A stretch of 64,000 nucleotides of DNA from CAVWXT01 sp963759115 (GCA_963759115.1 CAVWXT010000005.1:434001-498000), one strand, 5' to 3'. Shown: positions 38,279-49,822, counted from the first letter of the stretch. Program-made: numbers and translations. Notes: generated from the letters alone by a model not told the origin.

Positions 38279-38678
38279 AGGGGGCTTTGCTTTCCTCAAT
38301 GCCATCCTGAATGGCGTAGCAGCCATCACCACCACCCGCATCGTCAGGCCGTGCGTCGGGCACTGCCCGAACGCGGCGTGTTAACCACAACCAGGCGGTC
38401 CATTTCTCGGCCACGCAAACGAAAAGAACAGGCCAAGATTTCCTAGCGGCTACACCCTGCCGGCCGCCCGTGTTGATCCAAATCGGCAGCCACCGCAGTC
38501 GAAAGTGGGGGAATATCTGTCCGCCGCGGTGACGAATAGCCCGGTGGCGCTTCAACCAAGGGGCGTGGTTGTTCGCCTCATTGGAGCGCAACTGACCGAA
38601 ACCCGCCGGGAACTCCGGGGTTTATTATCTGTATAACTTCGCCGCCTGGAAACAGCCCCCACACGAGAGGAGCCGAAC
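38279..38678. other. Intergenic region without recognisable gene
   Basis: No conserved frame on either strand. A short inverted motif (GTCGGGCACTGCCCGA near 38356) recalls the palindromic repeats elsewhere. GAGAGGAG at 38664 is the ribosome binding site of the next gene. Confidence 0.35.
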
Positions 38679-39014
38679 ATGAGAGTCTGGACGATGCTGT
38701 TGAGCCTGATTGTCGCATGTCTGATGGCGGTAAACCTTCCGGCCCAGGAAAGCAAACCGCCAGCCAAGAAGCACCCTTTGCTGGATCGCTTTGAGAAGCT
38801 CGACACGAACCACGACGGCATCCTGACGGCTGAGGAATTTGCCGCCGCCCACCAGAAGCACGGCGACAAGGCCAAGACCGTCTTCCAGGCGCTGGAGAAA
38901 CTGGGCGGCACCACGACCAAGGACGGCGTGACGGGGATGACTTTCCAGGAGTTCAAGAAGGCCCACCTGGAGTGGAAGAAGACGCATCCCGGGAAGGCGC
39001 CTCCCACGACGTAG
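38679..39014 (+). CDS. Secreted EF-hand protein
   Basis: 111 residues with a signal peptide (MLLSLIVACLMAVNLPAQ) and one canonical EF-hand loop, DTNHDGILTAEE at 42-53, with Asp1, Asn3, Asp5, Thr9 and Glu12 positions all suitable for calcium. A second, degenerate hand may lie near TTTKDGVTGMTFQEFKK. Such small exported EF-hand proteins are abundant in planctomycetes; the role is unknown. The C-terminus is Lys/Pro-rich. Confidence 0.82.
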   Translation: MRVWTMLLSLIVACLMAVNLPAQESKPPAKKHPLLDRFEKLDTNHDGILTAEEFAAAHQKHGDKAKTVFQALEKLGGTTTKDGVTGMTFQEFKKAHLEWKKTHPGKAPPTT

Positions 39015-39099
39015 CGGACAGGCCCAGAACAGTGACGTAACGCACAAACTACCTTATCCCCGATCACACTGGGCACGTGTGTGGCAGGATTCTCTGGCG

Positions 39100-39183
39100 G
39101 TGGGTCCCGCCTGCCGGGCGGGACGCGGTATGCACTGGAGTCTCTCCTCCGCCCTGCGGTCCCGCTCGGCAAGCGGGACCTAC
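39100..39183. repeat. Palindromic repeat (GTAGGTCCCGCTTGCCG type)
   Basis: Inverted copies of 25 bases (39100-39124 and 39159-39183) with three mismatches: GTGGGTCCCGCCTGCCGGGC on one side, complement of GCTCGGCAAGCGGGACCTAC on the other. It lies downstream of both convergent neighbours (EF-hand gene and metallophosphoesterase gene), a position suited to a terminator. Confidence 0.7.
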
Positions 39184-39230
39184 TACGCAAAGCAAGGTTG
39201 CCACGGTGCTCGATGCCGGCAACGATCCCT

Positions 39231-39935
39231 TTACCGCTTGGCCTCCAAGATGCGGAACTTCACGCCCTTGATCGGCGCGCCGCCGTTGTGGAACGCCAGG
39301 CCGCGATAGTGGTAGTTGGAAAGCTTCCGGTGGGTGTGGCCGAAGTAGACGTCGCGGACCCCGTCGCCGGGCCCTTCGCCAATGCTCTCCAGGTACTTGA
39401 GGATTCGCCGCACCACGATCCGCTTGGTGTACACCAGGTGCGGAAACGGTTTGTGCAACCGCGTCAGCACCACCACGTCGTAGAGCATGCTGAGGAACGG
39501 GCCGCGCCGCCGGGCGTCGAGCCACTCCTCGCGGGCCTCGGCCAGCATGCGGGCGTCCATCTCCTTGTCGGCCACGTCGCCGTGCAGGAACACGCTGCTG
39601 CCCAGGCGGACGTAGTACCGGTGCCACGACAAGTTCACGACCTGCTTCTCCAAGTCGTGCAGCCGATCGATCAGCGCCTGATGGTAGTCGTGGTTGCCCA
39701 ACACCAGATGGAAGTGACATCCGGGACAGGCGGAGGTCAATTCCGCCAGCCATTGCACGGCCCGCTGGACGGCTTTCAAGGTCGGGATGCGCGACCAGCG
39801 GAAGTCGAAGATGTCGCCGCCGAGGACGAACACGTCGGCCCGCGACGCCGTTCCGGCGATCTGCTCCAAGTAGCGATGGCCGTTGGAACGATTGGCAAAC
39901 AGGTGCAGGTCGGAAACGAAGAAGCACTTGCTCAT
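39231..39935 (-). CDS. Calcineurin-like metallophosphoesterase (LpxH-like)
   Basis: 234 residues with the complete motif series: FVSDLHLF (Asp, His), VLGGDIFDFRW (Asp), LVLGNHDYHQ (Asn, His), VFLHGDVADK (His) and YFGHTHRKLSN (His-x-His). These bind two metals. The layout is like UDP-2,3-diacylglucosamine pyrophosphatase LpxH, but the hydrophobic lipid-binding helices are not obvious, so another phosphoester substrate is possible. I chose the ATG at 39935 (MSKCFFVSD) because the conserved fold begins there. Confidence 0.83.
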   Translation of the reverse strand: MSKCFFVSDLHLFANRSNGHRYLEQIAGTASRADVFVLGGDIFDFRWSRIPTLKAVQRAVQWLAELTSACPGCHFHLVLGNHDYHQALIDRLHDLEKQVVNLSWHRYYVRLGSSVFLHGDVADKEMDARMLAEAREEWLDARRRGPFLSMLYDVVVLTRLHKPFPHLVYTKRIVVRRILKYLESIGEGPGDGVRDVYFGHTHRKLSNYHYRGLAFHNGGAPIKGVKFRILEAKR

Positions 39936-40096
39936 GCCAGAATTGTACCCGGTCCCGGCCATGAAAGTAGGTCAGATCGGCCCTCGCCAGCCTTTCCTAT
40001 CTTGCCAGCGGCAGGGCGGCGCGTCATTATAGAGTACGCTTGAACCGGCCGAAGAGTTTGTCCGCGTTCATGCTTTGCACCCCATCGAGGTTCCCC

Positions 40097-41103
<1,007 letters not shown>

Positions 41104-41140
41104 CCTACCACTTATCAGTGCGTCGTGCTGATAATCTTCC

Positions 41141-42455
41141 ATGAAATGGTTCGTCGCGGCCATCTTGTTGCTGCTCGCCGCACTGGCCTTCGGGCTGAGC
41201 CTGCCGGCCTATGCGATGTACGCCCTGCTGGGCATCATGCTGGTGAGCCGCTGGCTGGCGCGGCATTGGATCCGAAACCTCTCCGCCGTGCGGGAGTGCA
41301 ACCGCTACTCGGCCAACGTGGGCGACACCGTGGCCGTGGTGATTACGCTGAAGAACGCCGGCCGGCTGCCGGTCGCCTGGGCGCTGGTCGAGGACTTGTT
41401 GCCCCGCCGGGCCTTGATCTACCAGCCGCCGAGTCTGCAGGTCCAGGGGCAACGCATCCAGTTGGCCATGCTCCGGGGCCGCGGCCGGCACACGATGTTC
41501 TATCAGTTGCAGTGCAATCGCCGCGGATACCACCAGATCGGCCCGCTGGTGGTCGAGACGGGCGACCTGTTCGGGCTGCACCGCCGCTACCGCGTGCTCA
41601 CCTCGCCGCACTTCCTGCTGGTCTATCCCGACGTCGTGCCGCTGGAGGGTTTCGAGTTGGCCTCGCGGCGGCCGATCGGCGAAGTCCGCATCTCGCACCG
41701 CCTCTACGAAGACCCCACGCGAATCGCCGGCGTGCGGCGCTACGAGGCGGGCGATCCGCTGAACCGCATCCACTGGCGGGCCACCGCCCGGACCGGCCAG
41801 CTCCACTGCAAGCTCTACGAGCCGTCGTGCATCGTGGGGGCCACGCTGCTGCTGGATTTCCACCAGGCCGCCTACGACCCGCACCACGAGCCGTACCGCT
41901 CCGAGCTGGCGGTCACGGCCGCCGCCTCGCTGGCCAACGCCGTGTACGAAATGGACCAGCAGATCGGGCTGGTCACCAACGGCCGCGACGCCGCCGACCG
42001 CATCCGCCAGGAAGGCTGGGACTACGACATCCGCTCGCGCAAGGCCGCCCGGCGGGCCGCCGGCATGTTGGAACACGAGCGACCGGCTCCAGCCGGTGGT
42101 GGTCGAAACCCGCCGCGGGCCGGAGCAACTGATGCGCATCCTGGAAACGCTCGCCCGCGTGGAACTGACCGACGGGCTGAGTTTCGCCCAACTGGTTGCC
42201 GAGACGGCCGGCCGGCTGCCCCGCGACGCCACGGTGGTGGCGCTGTTGGCCTCGCCGAGCATCGAGACGGCCGTGGCCCTGGGCGAGCTTCGCCGCAAAG
42301 GGCTGGCCGTCACGGCGATCTTGAACCTGTACGACGACGTGGAGTTCGAGCAGGCCTCGGCCCAACTGGCCGCCGAAGGGATCGAAGCCCGGCACTTGAA
42401 GAACGTCGAGACGCTGCCCGACCTTGTGCCGGCAGTACGTGTTGCGATGAGTTGA
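41141..42455 (+). CDS. DUF58 domain-containing protein, one frame break
   Basis: Two hydrophobic N-terminal helices (FVAAILLLLAALAFGLSLPA, YAMYALLGIMLV) are followed by the DUF58 core: YRVLTSPHFLLVYPDVVPLE, RISHRLYEDPTRIAGVRRYE and the signature AGDPLNRIHWRATARTG. At about 42075 the frame moves one base on, to RLQPVVVETRRGPEQLMRIL, ending at 42455. Total about 438 residues. DUF58 proteins carry a degenerate VWA-like domain and work with MoxR ATPases and DUF4129/transglutaminase partners. The start lies 37 bp from the MoxR stop, so it is an operon. Confidence 0.87.
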
Positions 42456-42537
42456 TATCGTTCCCACGCCGACGTGGAACGATACGAACCCAGTTCGGAG
42501 ATCGTTGATAGAATGACATAGAGAGGATTCAACTCCC

Positions 42538-44585
42538 ATGGCCCGCCGGCTCCACAAAACGCTGGTCGATTACCTGGTCATCGCCATCAGCCCGGCGCTG
42601 ATCATGATGTTGGTCGGCAGCCTGGTGTTCTTCCTGATCGAGGTTTTCTACCAGGGCAACTTCCAGGGGCGGCTGCAATACATCTTTCCTCTGTTCGTCA
42701 TCGGCCGCGGTGCTGATCGGCCGGATCTCGATCGAGGAGGGGCGCGAGCGGGCGGTGTTGTTCGCCATTCCCCTGGGCATCGTCATCCTGCTGGCCATCA
42801 ACAGGTTCGTGCAGTTCAAGGGCGCCTGCTGGCGCTCGCTGAGCTTTCTCATCAATTGCGGCCTGATCGCGCTGGTCTGGTGGTCGGCCGACAAACTCAC
42901 CTGGGACTGCACGCTGATCGACGAGAGCGAGGAGGACTCGGGCGAAGGTCTGTTGGAGGCCGTCGGGCTGGACCGGCCCGGCAAGGCCGCGCTGCGAGCA
43001 GGAGATCACGCCCGTGCCGCCGGAACCGGAGGCGACCACCTCGCGGGAAGCGCAGCCGCAGAGCTGGTGGGAGCGGTTCGTCGAGCGCCGCCGCCGGCCG
43101 CACGCCCCCGGCGTTTGGGTCGTCTACTTCTCGCTGGCCGCGCTGCCGCTGTTCGGCATCGGCCAACTGTTCATCCCGGCCGAGCAATCTGGCCGCCCGG
43201 CAGTATGCGTTCCAGCTGCTCTTCGTCTACACGGCCAGCGGACTGGGGCTGCTGCTGGCGACGAGTTTTCTGGGCCTGCGCCGCTACTTGCGGCAGCGAC
43301 GGCAGGAAATGCCGCTCGCGATGGTCAACCTCTGGCTGGGCATCGGCGGCGCTGCTGATCGTCGGCGTGATGCTCGCGGCGATGCTCCTGCCGCGGCCCA
43401 ACGCCGAATACGCCATCTCGGAACTGCCTTTCCGCATCGGCTCGCCCGATCAGACACTCCTCGCCCTACGGCATGGGCCGCGACGGGGTCGAGGAGAAGC
43501 AGCCTTGGGCCCGCGGCGAAAAGCTCGACGATGACAAGGACAAGCAGTCCAGCTCGGCGCCGTCGAACGAGCCGGGCAAGGCGCCTTCGCAGAATCCACA
43601 AACGACTTCCGAAGACGGAAAGAAACCGGCCGCGCAGCAAGGCGGCGACGCCGCGGCAAAATCGAAACCTCAGGGCGAATCGGGCCAAAAATCGCCGCCG
43701 CCGGACAAATCCGGCAAGTCGCCACCCCCGGATCAGAAAGAGCCGTCGGGCGACGCCAAGGCCCCCGAGAAGCAGAACGGCGACAAGGCCGGCAAGGAGT
43801 CGGGCGACAAGAGCCAATCGCGCCCAAAGCCACCGGACGGCGACAAGAGCCGGCCTGCCCGCGACAAGTCCAAGAACGACAACCAGCCGCAGGCGGGTGA
43901 GAAATCCGGTAAGAAAGCAGCGGAGGATCCCCAAACCGCCGCGAAGAAGCCGCCCGAACGCACGCAAGAACGCCGGCCGAGCAGCGGCCGAGCGCCGGAT
44001 AAGGCGCCATCGCCGCCGCCGGCCGCTCCGCGGCCGCCGTCCCTGCCCGATGCCTCGCGGTTTCTGCTCGCGCTCAAATGGCTGTTCTATGTGGCGCTCG
44101 CGGTGGTGATCGTCTACGCGATCTGGACGAATCGTGCGGCGATCCTGGCCGCCCTGGGCGACTTCGCCCAATGGCTGCAAGATTTCTGGCACAATCTGTT
44201 TGGTGGAAAGCGCCGCCGCGTGGGTTTGGTCGCCGAAGAGGCAACCGCCAAACAGGCGCCGCCGCCGCGGTTCGCCGATTTCACCGATCCGTTTGCGGCC
44301 GGCCTCGCCGCGCGGTATTCGCCCGAGGAGTTGGTGCGATACACGTTCGAGGCCCTGGAGGCTTGGGCCCGCGACCAAGGCTATCCGCGTCAGCCCGAGC
44401 AGACGCCGCACGAGTTCACTCGCCGCGTCGGTTCCCGCGTTGCCGCCTTGGCCGGTGACGCGGGGCGGCTGGCCGAGTTATATTGTCAGGTGGCCTACGC
44501 CCCCGGCACGTTGCCAACGGCCAGCGTGGTGCGCCTGTCCCAATTGTGGCAGAATATGCGGGTCGAGGCGGGCGGCGCCCTGTAA
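42538..44585 (+). CDS. Multi-pass membrane protein with C-terminal DUF4129-like domain, five frame breaks
   Basis: Coherent protein sequence runs through five +1 shifts at about 42705, 42995, 43180, 43350 and 43465. In order it shows TM helices (LVIAISPALIMMLVGSLVFF, VLFAIPLGIVILLAINRFVQ, INCGLIALVWWSADKL), a soluble piece (ESEEDSGEG), more helices (VWVVYFSLAALPLFGIGQLF, YAFQLLFVYTASGLGLLLAT), then a very Lys/Pro/Ser/Gln-rich disordered stretch (43500-44040), one TM helix (LKWLFYVALAVVIVYAIW) and a C-terminal domain with YTFEALEAWARDQGYPRQPE and QTPHEFTRRV, as in DUF4129. Total about 680 residues. It is the third member of the MoxR-DUF58 operon. The shifts are all in the same direction. Confidence 0.72.
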
Positions 44586-44695
44586 CCTTTGCCTCGCCGC
44601 TGTACACCATAGAGGGAGGATGGATCGGATCGCCAACGACGCCCCTCATAGCACGACGTAGCCACAACCAAGATTCCCTGATATCTCATTTTTCC

Positions 44696-45014
44696 CTAGC
44701 GCAGGCGTTTACGCCTTGTCGTTACCCACATCTCGTAGCGTGATATTGCGATAAATGCGAGGGTCTTCGACCCGTAGGGTCGTTCGACAGTAGCCCAGCG
44801 ATTCATCGCTGGGGAGAAGGGGAATATCAATACCAGTTTCGTCCCGTAGGGACAACCGAAAATGATACGCGAATTACCCATTCGGTCGTCCCTACGGGAC
44901 TCACAATACGGTATATCCTTCCTATTCCTCCCAGCAGTAAACTGCTGGGCTACTATCGTACGTCCCTACGGGACAAAATGTGGGTAATGACAAGGCGTAA
45001 ACGCCTGGGCTAGA
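44696..45014. repeat. 319-bp palindrome-rich element with 36-bp inverted ends
   Basis: The ends CTAGCGCAGGCGTTTACGCC (from 44696, running on through GTTACCCACAT to 44731) and the near-perfect complement (44979-45014, ending ACGCCTGGGCTAG) enclose further palindromes: CCCAGCGATTCATCGCTGGG, CCCAGCAGTAAACTGCTGGG, and several copies of GTCCCTACGGGAC or GTCCCGTAGGGAC. No coding frame is convincing. Right of it, a 26-base near-repeat beginning CTAGA-AAAAGCTCCG occurs twice (45011 and 45049). Confidence 0.82.
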
Positions 45015-45173
45015 AAAAAGCTCCGTGACTCACGCACACGGGCTAGAGAAAAGCTCCGCGACTCACACTCCTGACACGACCCAGCATTTGCCTGTCCTTG
45101 CCCAAAATCACGTATAGCCAACGTTGAGGATTCCTCCTCGGTTCTGAAACCTTAATGGCACAAGGAGCCCAAC

Positions 45174-47031
45174 ATGCCCCACAAAGCACTCGCGTTTGTC
45201 GCTCTAGTAGTCCGAGATAGACAACATGTCGGGCTGGGTGGCACTGGCTGCTTGTCAGCCAGTGCCGGGAACACGGGCAGACAAGCTGCCCGTGCCACCC
45301 GACCGTTTTTCGCTCTCGCCTGGCTGGCTCTCACAACGCTGGCGGCGCCCGCGGCCGAGAACCTTCCGGCGGCCACCCAGTGGATTCCCCGCGAATGTGT
45401 GGTGGTGGTGGAGATCGCGCACCCTCAGGCCGTCCTCGACCTGCTGCTGGATGAGAAATTGGCCCACGCAATCACCGACTCGCCCGAGTATCAAAAGGGC
45501 GCGGCCACGCCCGGCTTTCGGCAGTTCGCCGGGGCCGTGCAGTACGTCGAGCGCCCAGTTGGGCACGGATTGGAAAACGGCCCTCCGCAAATTGACCGGC
45601 GGAGGCGTGACCCTGGCCATCGGCCCGGGCGGCGCCGTGCTGGTGATCGACGCCGAAGACGCGGCCATGCTGCGGCAACTGCACGAAACCGTGCGGAGTT
45701 TTGCCAAGAACGACGAGGCCAAGCGGAACGATCCGAACCGCGTGAGTTCCACGACCTACAAGGACGTGACCCTGTGGGCCCTTGGCGATAACGCGGCCTA
45801 CGCGATCGTCGACAACCGGCTCCTTGTGGGCAGCCGGCCCGACGCGCTCAAAGCGGTGCTCGACCGGCGGGCGGCCAGTGGGGAGCAATCCGTGGTGTCG
45901 CTGCCCGGCTGCCAGGCGGCGCGGAAGACCGCGTCCGGTGCGCCCGCCTGGGCCTACGTCAACATGGCGGCGCTCGCGCAAGCCCCCGATCTGCAACGGT
46001 TCTGGAAGGAAGACACGAACCCGCTGGGCTCGCTGCTGATCGCCCGACTGAAGGGCGTGTTGCGGGAATCGACCTGGCTGGCCGCCGCGTTGCAGATTGA
46101 GGATGGCGGCTTGACGCTGAAACTCACGGCCGACGGCAAGGCGAGCGATTCGGCCCTGACGGCCTTTGCCGCTCCGGCCGAGACCGGCCAAGGCGCGCTG
46201 CCCAACATTGTCGTCCCCCGGCAGATCGCCGCCGCCAGCGTGTATCGCGATCTGCACGCCTTCTATGCCAACAAGGACAGGCTCTTCCCCGATCGCACCT
46301 CGGGCCTCATCCTGTTCGAGAACATGATGGGCATCTTCTTCAGCGGCCGCGACCTGACCGAGGACGTGTTGGGCGAAACCAGGCCCGAGATCCGCGTCGT
46401 GGTGGCGGCCCAGGAGTACAAGAACGGCGTCGAGCCGGAGGTGAAGATTCCCGCCTTCGCCGTCGTGTTCCGAACGCGCCACCCCCAGGAGTTCCACGAG
46501 GTGGTATTGGAGGCCTGGCAAAAGGCGATCGGACTAATCAACACCACGCGAGGGCAGAAGGGCCAGCCGGGCTTGATCTTCGATTCCACCACCCACGACG
46601 GCGTCCGCTTCCACATCGCGTACTACTCGGCCGCCAAGCCCGACCAGCAGGACCCGTCCGGCACGCGGCTGAACTTTCGCCCCGCGCTCGCCCAGGTCGG
46701 TGAGTTCCTGATTCTCAGCTCGACGGAAGGACTGACCAACGACCTGATCGACGCGCTCAAGAAAGAGGCCGGCGCGGGCGTCAAGCCGCTGCCCGCGACG
46801 AGCGAACTGGCGGAGGTCGACGCCGCCCGAGTTGCCACGGCGCTGCGGGCCAATCGCGCGACCCTGGTTCGGCAGAACATGCTCGAGCACGGCAATTCGG
46901 AGCAACAGGCCGAAACGGAAGTCAACCTGCTCACCGCGATTGTCGAGCGGATCGGCAAGGCCCGGCTGGACGTCTCCACCCGCGACGGCCAGACCCAGGC
47001 CGTGCTGCAAGTCAAACTCAATTTGCCGTGA
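45174..47031 (+). CDS. Secreted planctomycete protein of unknown function, frameshifted, with an element in its signal peptide
   Basis: The mature part begins ENLPAATQWIPRECVVVVEI and reads like the 'quantifies substrate' proteins common in planctomycetes: ITDSPEYQKGAATPGFRQFA, GGGVTLAIGPGGAVLVID, LVGSRPDALKAVLDRRA, MMGIFFSGRDLTEDVLGE, IPAFAVVFRTRHPQEFHEVV, ending VSTRDGQTQAVLQVKLNLP. At about 45550 the frame moves one base on (one extra C). The signal peptide is split: MPHKALAFVAL, then 37 codons of a palindromic element, then AWLALTTLAAPAA. Whether this form is exported is doubtful. About 620 residues. No enzymatic motif. Its ancestral signal peptide is described under findings. Confidence 0.78.
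45206..45309 (+). repeat. 104-bp two-hairpin mobile element inside a coding region
   Basis: It is flanked by the 7-base direct repeat TCGCTCT (45199-45205 and 45310-45316). Inside are two hairpins, GGCACTGGCTG/CAGCCAGTGCC and CACGGGCAG/CTGCCCGTG, separated by GGGAA, and bounded by TGTCGGGCTGGGTG and CACCCGAC. 104 + 7 bases equals 37 codons, so the host frame is kept. It resembles the element at 52578-52696. Confidence 0.85.
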
Positions 47032-47052
47032 GCGCACCATTCCCTAAGCGGC

Positions 47053-48360
47053 CGCGCACGGATAACTTGAACAAGTTTACTTGCGTGGTGAGAGCGTGTA
47101 GTTCCATTCGCCGTGGAACTTGTGATGTTTGAGACGCAGCTTTCTCAGTTGCTCGTCAGTGACTTTGATTTTGGTCGGATAATGGTTTGTGTCAATGGCC
47201 GCTTTCACAGTCAATCCCGTTCGCGTCTTCGTGTTGGCGATGAGATTCACGATGACCTCAAGGCTGACCAGGGGGCGGGCACGCCAGTTCTTCGTGATGA
47301 AGCTGAACAGGCGATGCTCGATCTTGTTCCATTTGCTGGTGCCGGGTGGGAAATGACAAACGAACAGCTTGATGCCCAATTCGTCAGCCAACTCTTGCAG
47401 CGACACCTTCCACAACCGGTTGCGACTCCCGTTGCTGCCTCCGCCATCCGCTGTGATCAAAAGTTCGCGGCGCGCGGAAATCGCTGCTGCCCCATTTCAT
47501 TCCACCATCGACGGATACTGGGGACGGCAAACTGCGCTGTATCGTGATCGATGCCGACGCTTACCCACCCTTCGTTCCGCAGCAGATCGTACACGCCGTA
47601 GAGAGCCGCCTTCCCCAACGACTTGATCAGGAAGTCGTAAACGCGCACTTCTTCGGGCGTTCCCTGGGGGAACCATTCCCTCCCGCCATTCTTGAAATCG
47701 CCCACGTTTTCCTTCTTTTTGGCATCCACGGAAACCGCCGGTTGGCCGCGTTTCAAGAACCGCTGGACGCTCGCATTGATGTACTCGAACTGGGCATTGC
47801 GATCCGGATGCGACGATCCCTCCCGAGTCTTGCGGTTTGCCTGCAAGCTATAGTCCGCACGGTGCAACAATTTGGCCACGGTCCGTGCGCCGACCGGATG
47901 GCTTTGACGCGTCAGTTCCTCGGCCAAGTTGCGCGTGCTCTTACACGTCCAGCGCAACGGCGACTTGGGGTCGCCACGGGTCGTTGGTTCAATCAACGTT
48001 TCGAGTGCAGCCATCAGACCCGGATCGGTCTCTGTCAAGGACTTGTCACCGCCACCCGGTCGTCGCACGCGACAGGCCGCAACCGCACGCTCTTTTTCAG
48101 GCAGTTCCAACTCATGAAGCGCGGCGGTGATCGTGGTACGAGACATTCCGCTGGCCTGCGAAACCGCTGTAATCCCACCCCAGCCGATATCACAGGCTTC
48201 CGCTGCCGCCCACTGTCGCCGTCGGCGTTCATCCAACTCCGGCTCCAGCAACCGATACTTGGCTTCAATCCGTGCAATTACCTGTGCATCCTGCATGCAC
48301 ACGTTATCACACAATGCAATGAACGCCACAATAGCAATTTGTTCAAGTTATCCGTGCGCG
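47053..48360 (-). mobile_element. Insertion sequence, ISAzo13-like family
   Basis: A 22-bp perfect terminal inverted repeat bounds the element: CGCGCACGGATAACTTGAAC plus two bases at 47053-47074, complement at 48339-48360. The single transposase gene nearly fills it. No clear target duplication is seen next to the ends. Length 1308 bp. It lies between two genes and interrupts neither. Confidence 0.88.
47077..48296 (-). CDS. ISAzo13-like family transposase, frameshifted
   Basis: The N-terminal part has a helix-turn-helix region (GGITAVSQASGMSRTTITAA) and the conserved stretch TRQSHPVGARTVAKLLHRAD. The DDE-type core shows AVSVDAKKKENVGDFKNGGR, where the Asp after SV is the likely first catalytic residue, then SIRRWWNEMGQQRFPRA. 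The frame ends at 47457 and continues, one shift away, as LLITADGGGSNGSRNRLWK (second Asp), PPGTSKWNKIEHRLFSFI (Glu) and ends at 47077. The break may be error or inactivation. I chose the ATG at 48296; an in-frame ATG at 48329 exists. Confidence 0.85.
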
Positions 48361-48385
48361 CTCTCTAACTCGACCGATCGTCATC

Positions 48386-49741
48386 ATGCCCGCCAATCAG
48401 ACTTCCAACGTTCCGGCGTCCGTGCGGTCGGTCGATCCGGACCATGCCTGGAGCGAGTTCCAGCCCGACGATAGCCATCCGTGGAACGTCCGCTGGGCCG
48501 GACACCTCTGCCGCCGAGCGGGCTTCGGAGCCTCGTGGCCGCAACTCCAGCAGGCCGTTGCCGACGGCCCACGGCGCACGATCGACCGGCTGCTGCGTCC
48601 GACGGCCAATGTCGAGGCATTCGAGCGAACCTATGACGAGTACGAAGCGTCGTCGGTCGATGGTGACGCCGCCGGACTGGAAGCCCTTCGCGACTGGTGG
48701 CTGCGGCGGGCCCTCCAGAGCCCACACCCGCTGCGGGAGAGAATGACGCTTTTTTGGCACGGCCATTTTGCCGTCAGCGGGGCGAAAGTGGAGAGCGGCC
48801 GGCTGATGCAGCGCTACGTGAAGTTGCTCCGCAGCGGGGCCCTGGGGAACTACCAGACGTTGCTGGCGGCGGTGGTTCGCCAACCGGCCGTGCTGGTCGA
48901 CGTCAACGAGGGGAGCCACACGTCGCGCCCCAACGAAAATCTCGCCCGGCGGCTCTTCGAGGTTTTCGCCCTTGGGCCCGGGCAGTATGCCGACGAGGAC
49001 GTGCGCGAGGCGGCCCGAGCCTTTACCGGCTGGGTCGTGTCGCACCAGGAGGCCCGCTACGTGGAGCGCGAGCACGACTCGGGCAGCAAGCGGGTCCTGG
49101 GCCAGACGGGCGCCCTGACGGGCGACGACGTGGTGCGGATCGTCCTCCAGCAACCGGCCGCCGCCCGGCTGATCGTCCGCAAGCTCTACCGCGGGCTGAT
49201 TTCCGAGGCCGAAGAGCCGGCCGATGAATTGCTGACGCCGCTGGTCGAGTCGTTCCGCAAGGATTACGACGTCGCCCGGCTGGTCGAGACCATGCTTCGC
49301 TCGAACGTGTTCTTCTCGCCGGCCGCCTACCGGCAGCGGATCAAGGGGCCGGTGGAATATGCGTTGGGAATCGTGAAAGCCCTCGGCGACGTCATTCCCA
49401 CGCCCCCCTTGGCGCAGCATCTGACTAGCCTAGGCGAGAACCTGGTGCATCCACCCACCAGGCACGGCTGGCAAGGTGGCCGCGCCTGGATCAACCCGTT
49501 CACACTATTGGGCCGCGGCAAGCTGGCGGCCGCCCTATTGGCTGAATCGGGCCCCTTCGCTGGCAAGCTGGACCCGCAGGCCATCGCTGCCAGGCACGGC
49601 GCGGCCGACCACGAAGCGGCCGTGCGGCTGCTGATCGAGTTGCTCGTGCAAGACGACCTGCCGGCCGAGGTCCGCGCGACGATCATGGGCGAAGCGGCTG
49701 CAGACGACAAGCCCGGGCGCGGCTCCGCCGCACCGCGCTAA
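48386..49741 (+). CDS. DUF1800 domain-containing protein
   Basis: 451 residues spanning the DUF1800 family: WNVRWAGHLCRRAGFGASW at the N-terminus, MTLFWHGHFAVSGAKVE, DVNEGSHTSRPNENLARRLF, the family signature FALGPGQYADEDVREAARAF followed by TGW, and a helical C-terminal region (RQRIKGPVEYALGIVKALG). No signal peptide. In planctomycetes DUF1800 genes usually sit next to a DUF1501 gene and are linked to export or surface functions; no DUF1501 gene follows here. The frame is intact. It starts 26 bases after the IS. Confidence 0.9.
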   Translation: MPANQTSNVPASVRSVDPDHAWSEFQPDDSHPWNVRWAGHLCRRAGFGASWPQLQQAVADGPRRTIDRLLRPTANVEAFERTYDEYEASSVDGDAAGLEALRDWWLRRALQSPHPLRERMTLFWHGHFAVSGAKVESGRLMQRYVKLLRSGALGNYQTLLAAVVRQPAVLVDVNEGSHTSRPNENLARRLFEVFALGPGQYADEDVREAARAFTGWVVSHQEARYVEREHDSGSKRVLGQTGALTGDDVVRIVLQQPAAARLIVRKLYRGLISEAEEPADELLTPLVESFRKDYDVARLVETMLRSNVFFSPAAYRQRIKGPVEYALGIVKALGDVIPTPPLAQHLTSLGENLVHPPTRHGWQGGRAWINPFTLLGRGKLAAALLAESGPFAGKLDPQAIAARHGAADHEAAVRLLIELLVQDDLPAEVRATIMGEAAADDKPGRGSAAPR

Positions 49742-49822
49742 TGCTTGTCACGCTTCCGGAGTATCAACTGGCCTGACGTGGTGATTCATAGATGACGGAA
49801 CGTAGCGGCGGCGTCAAGAGAC

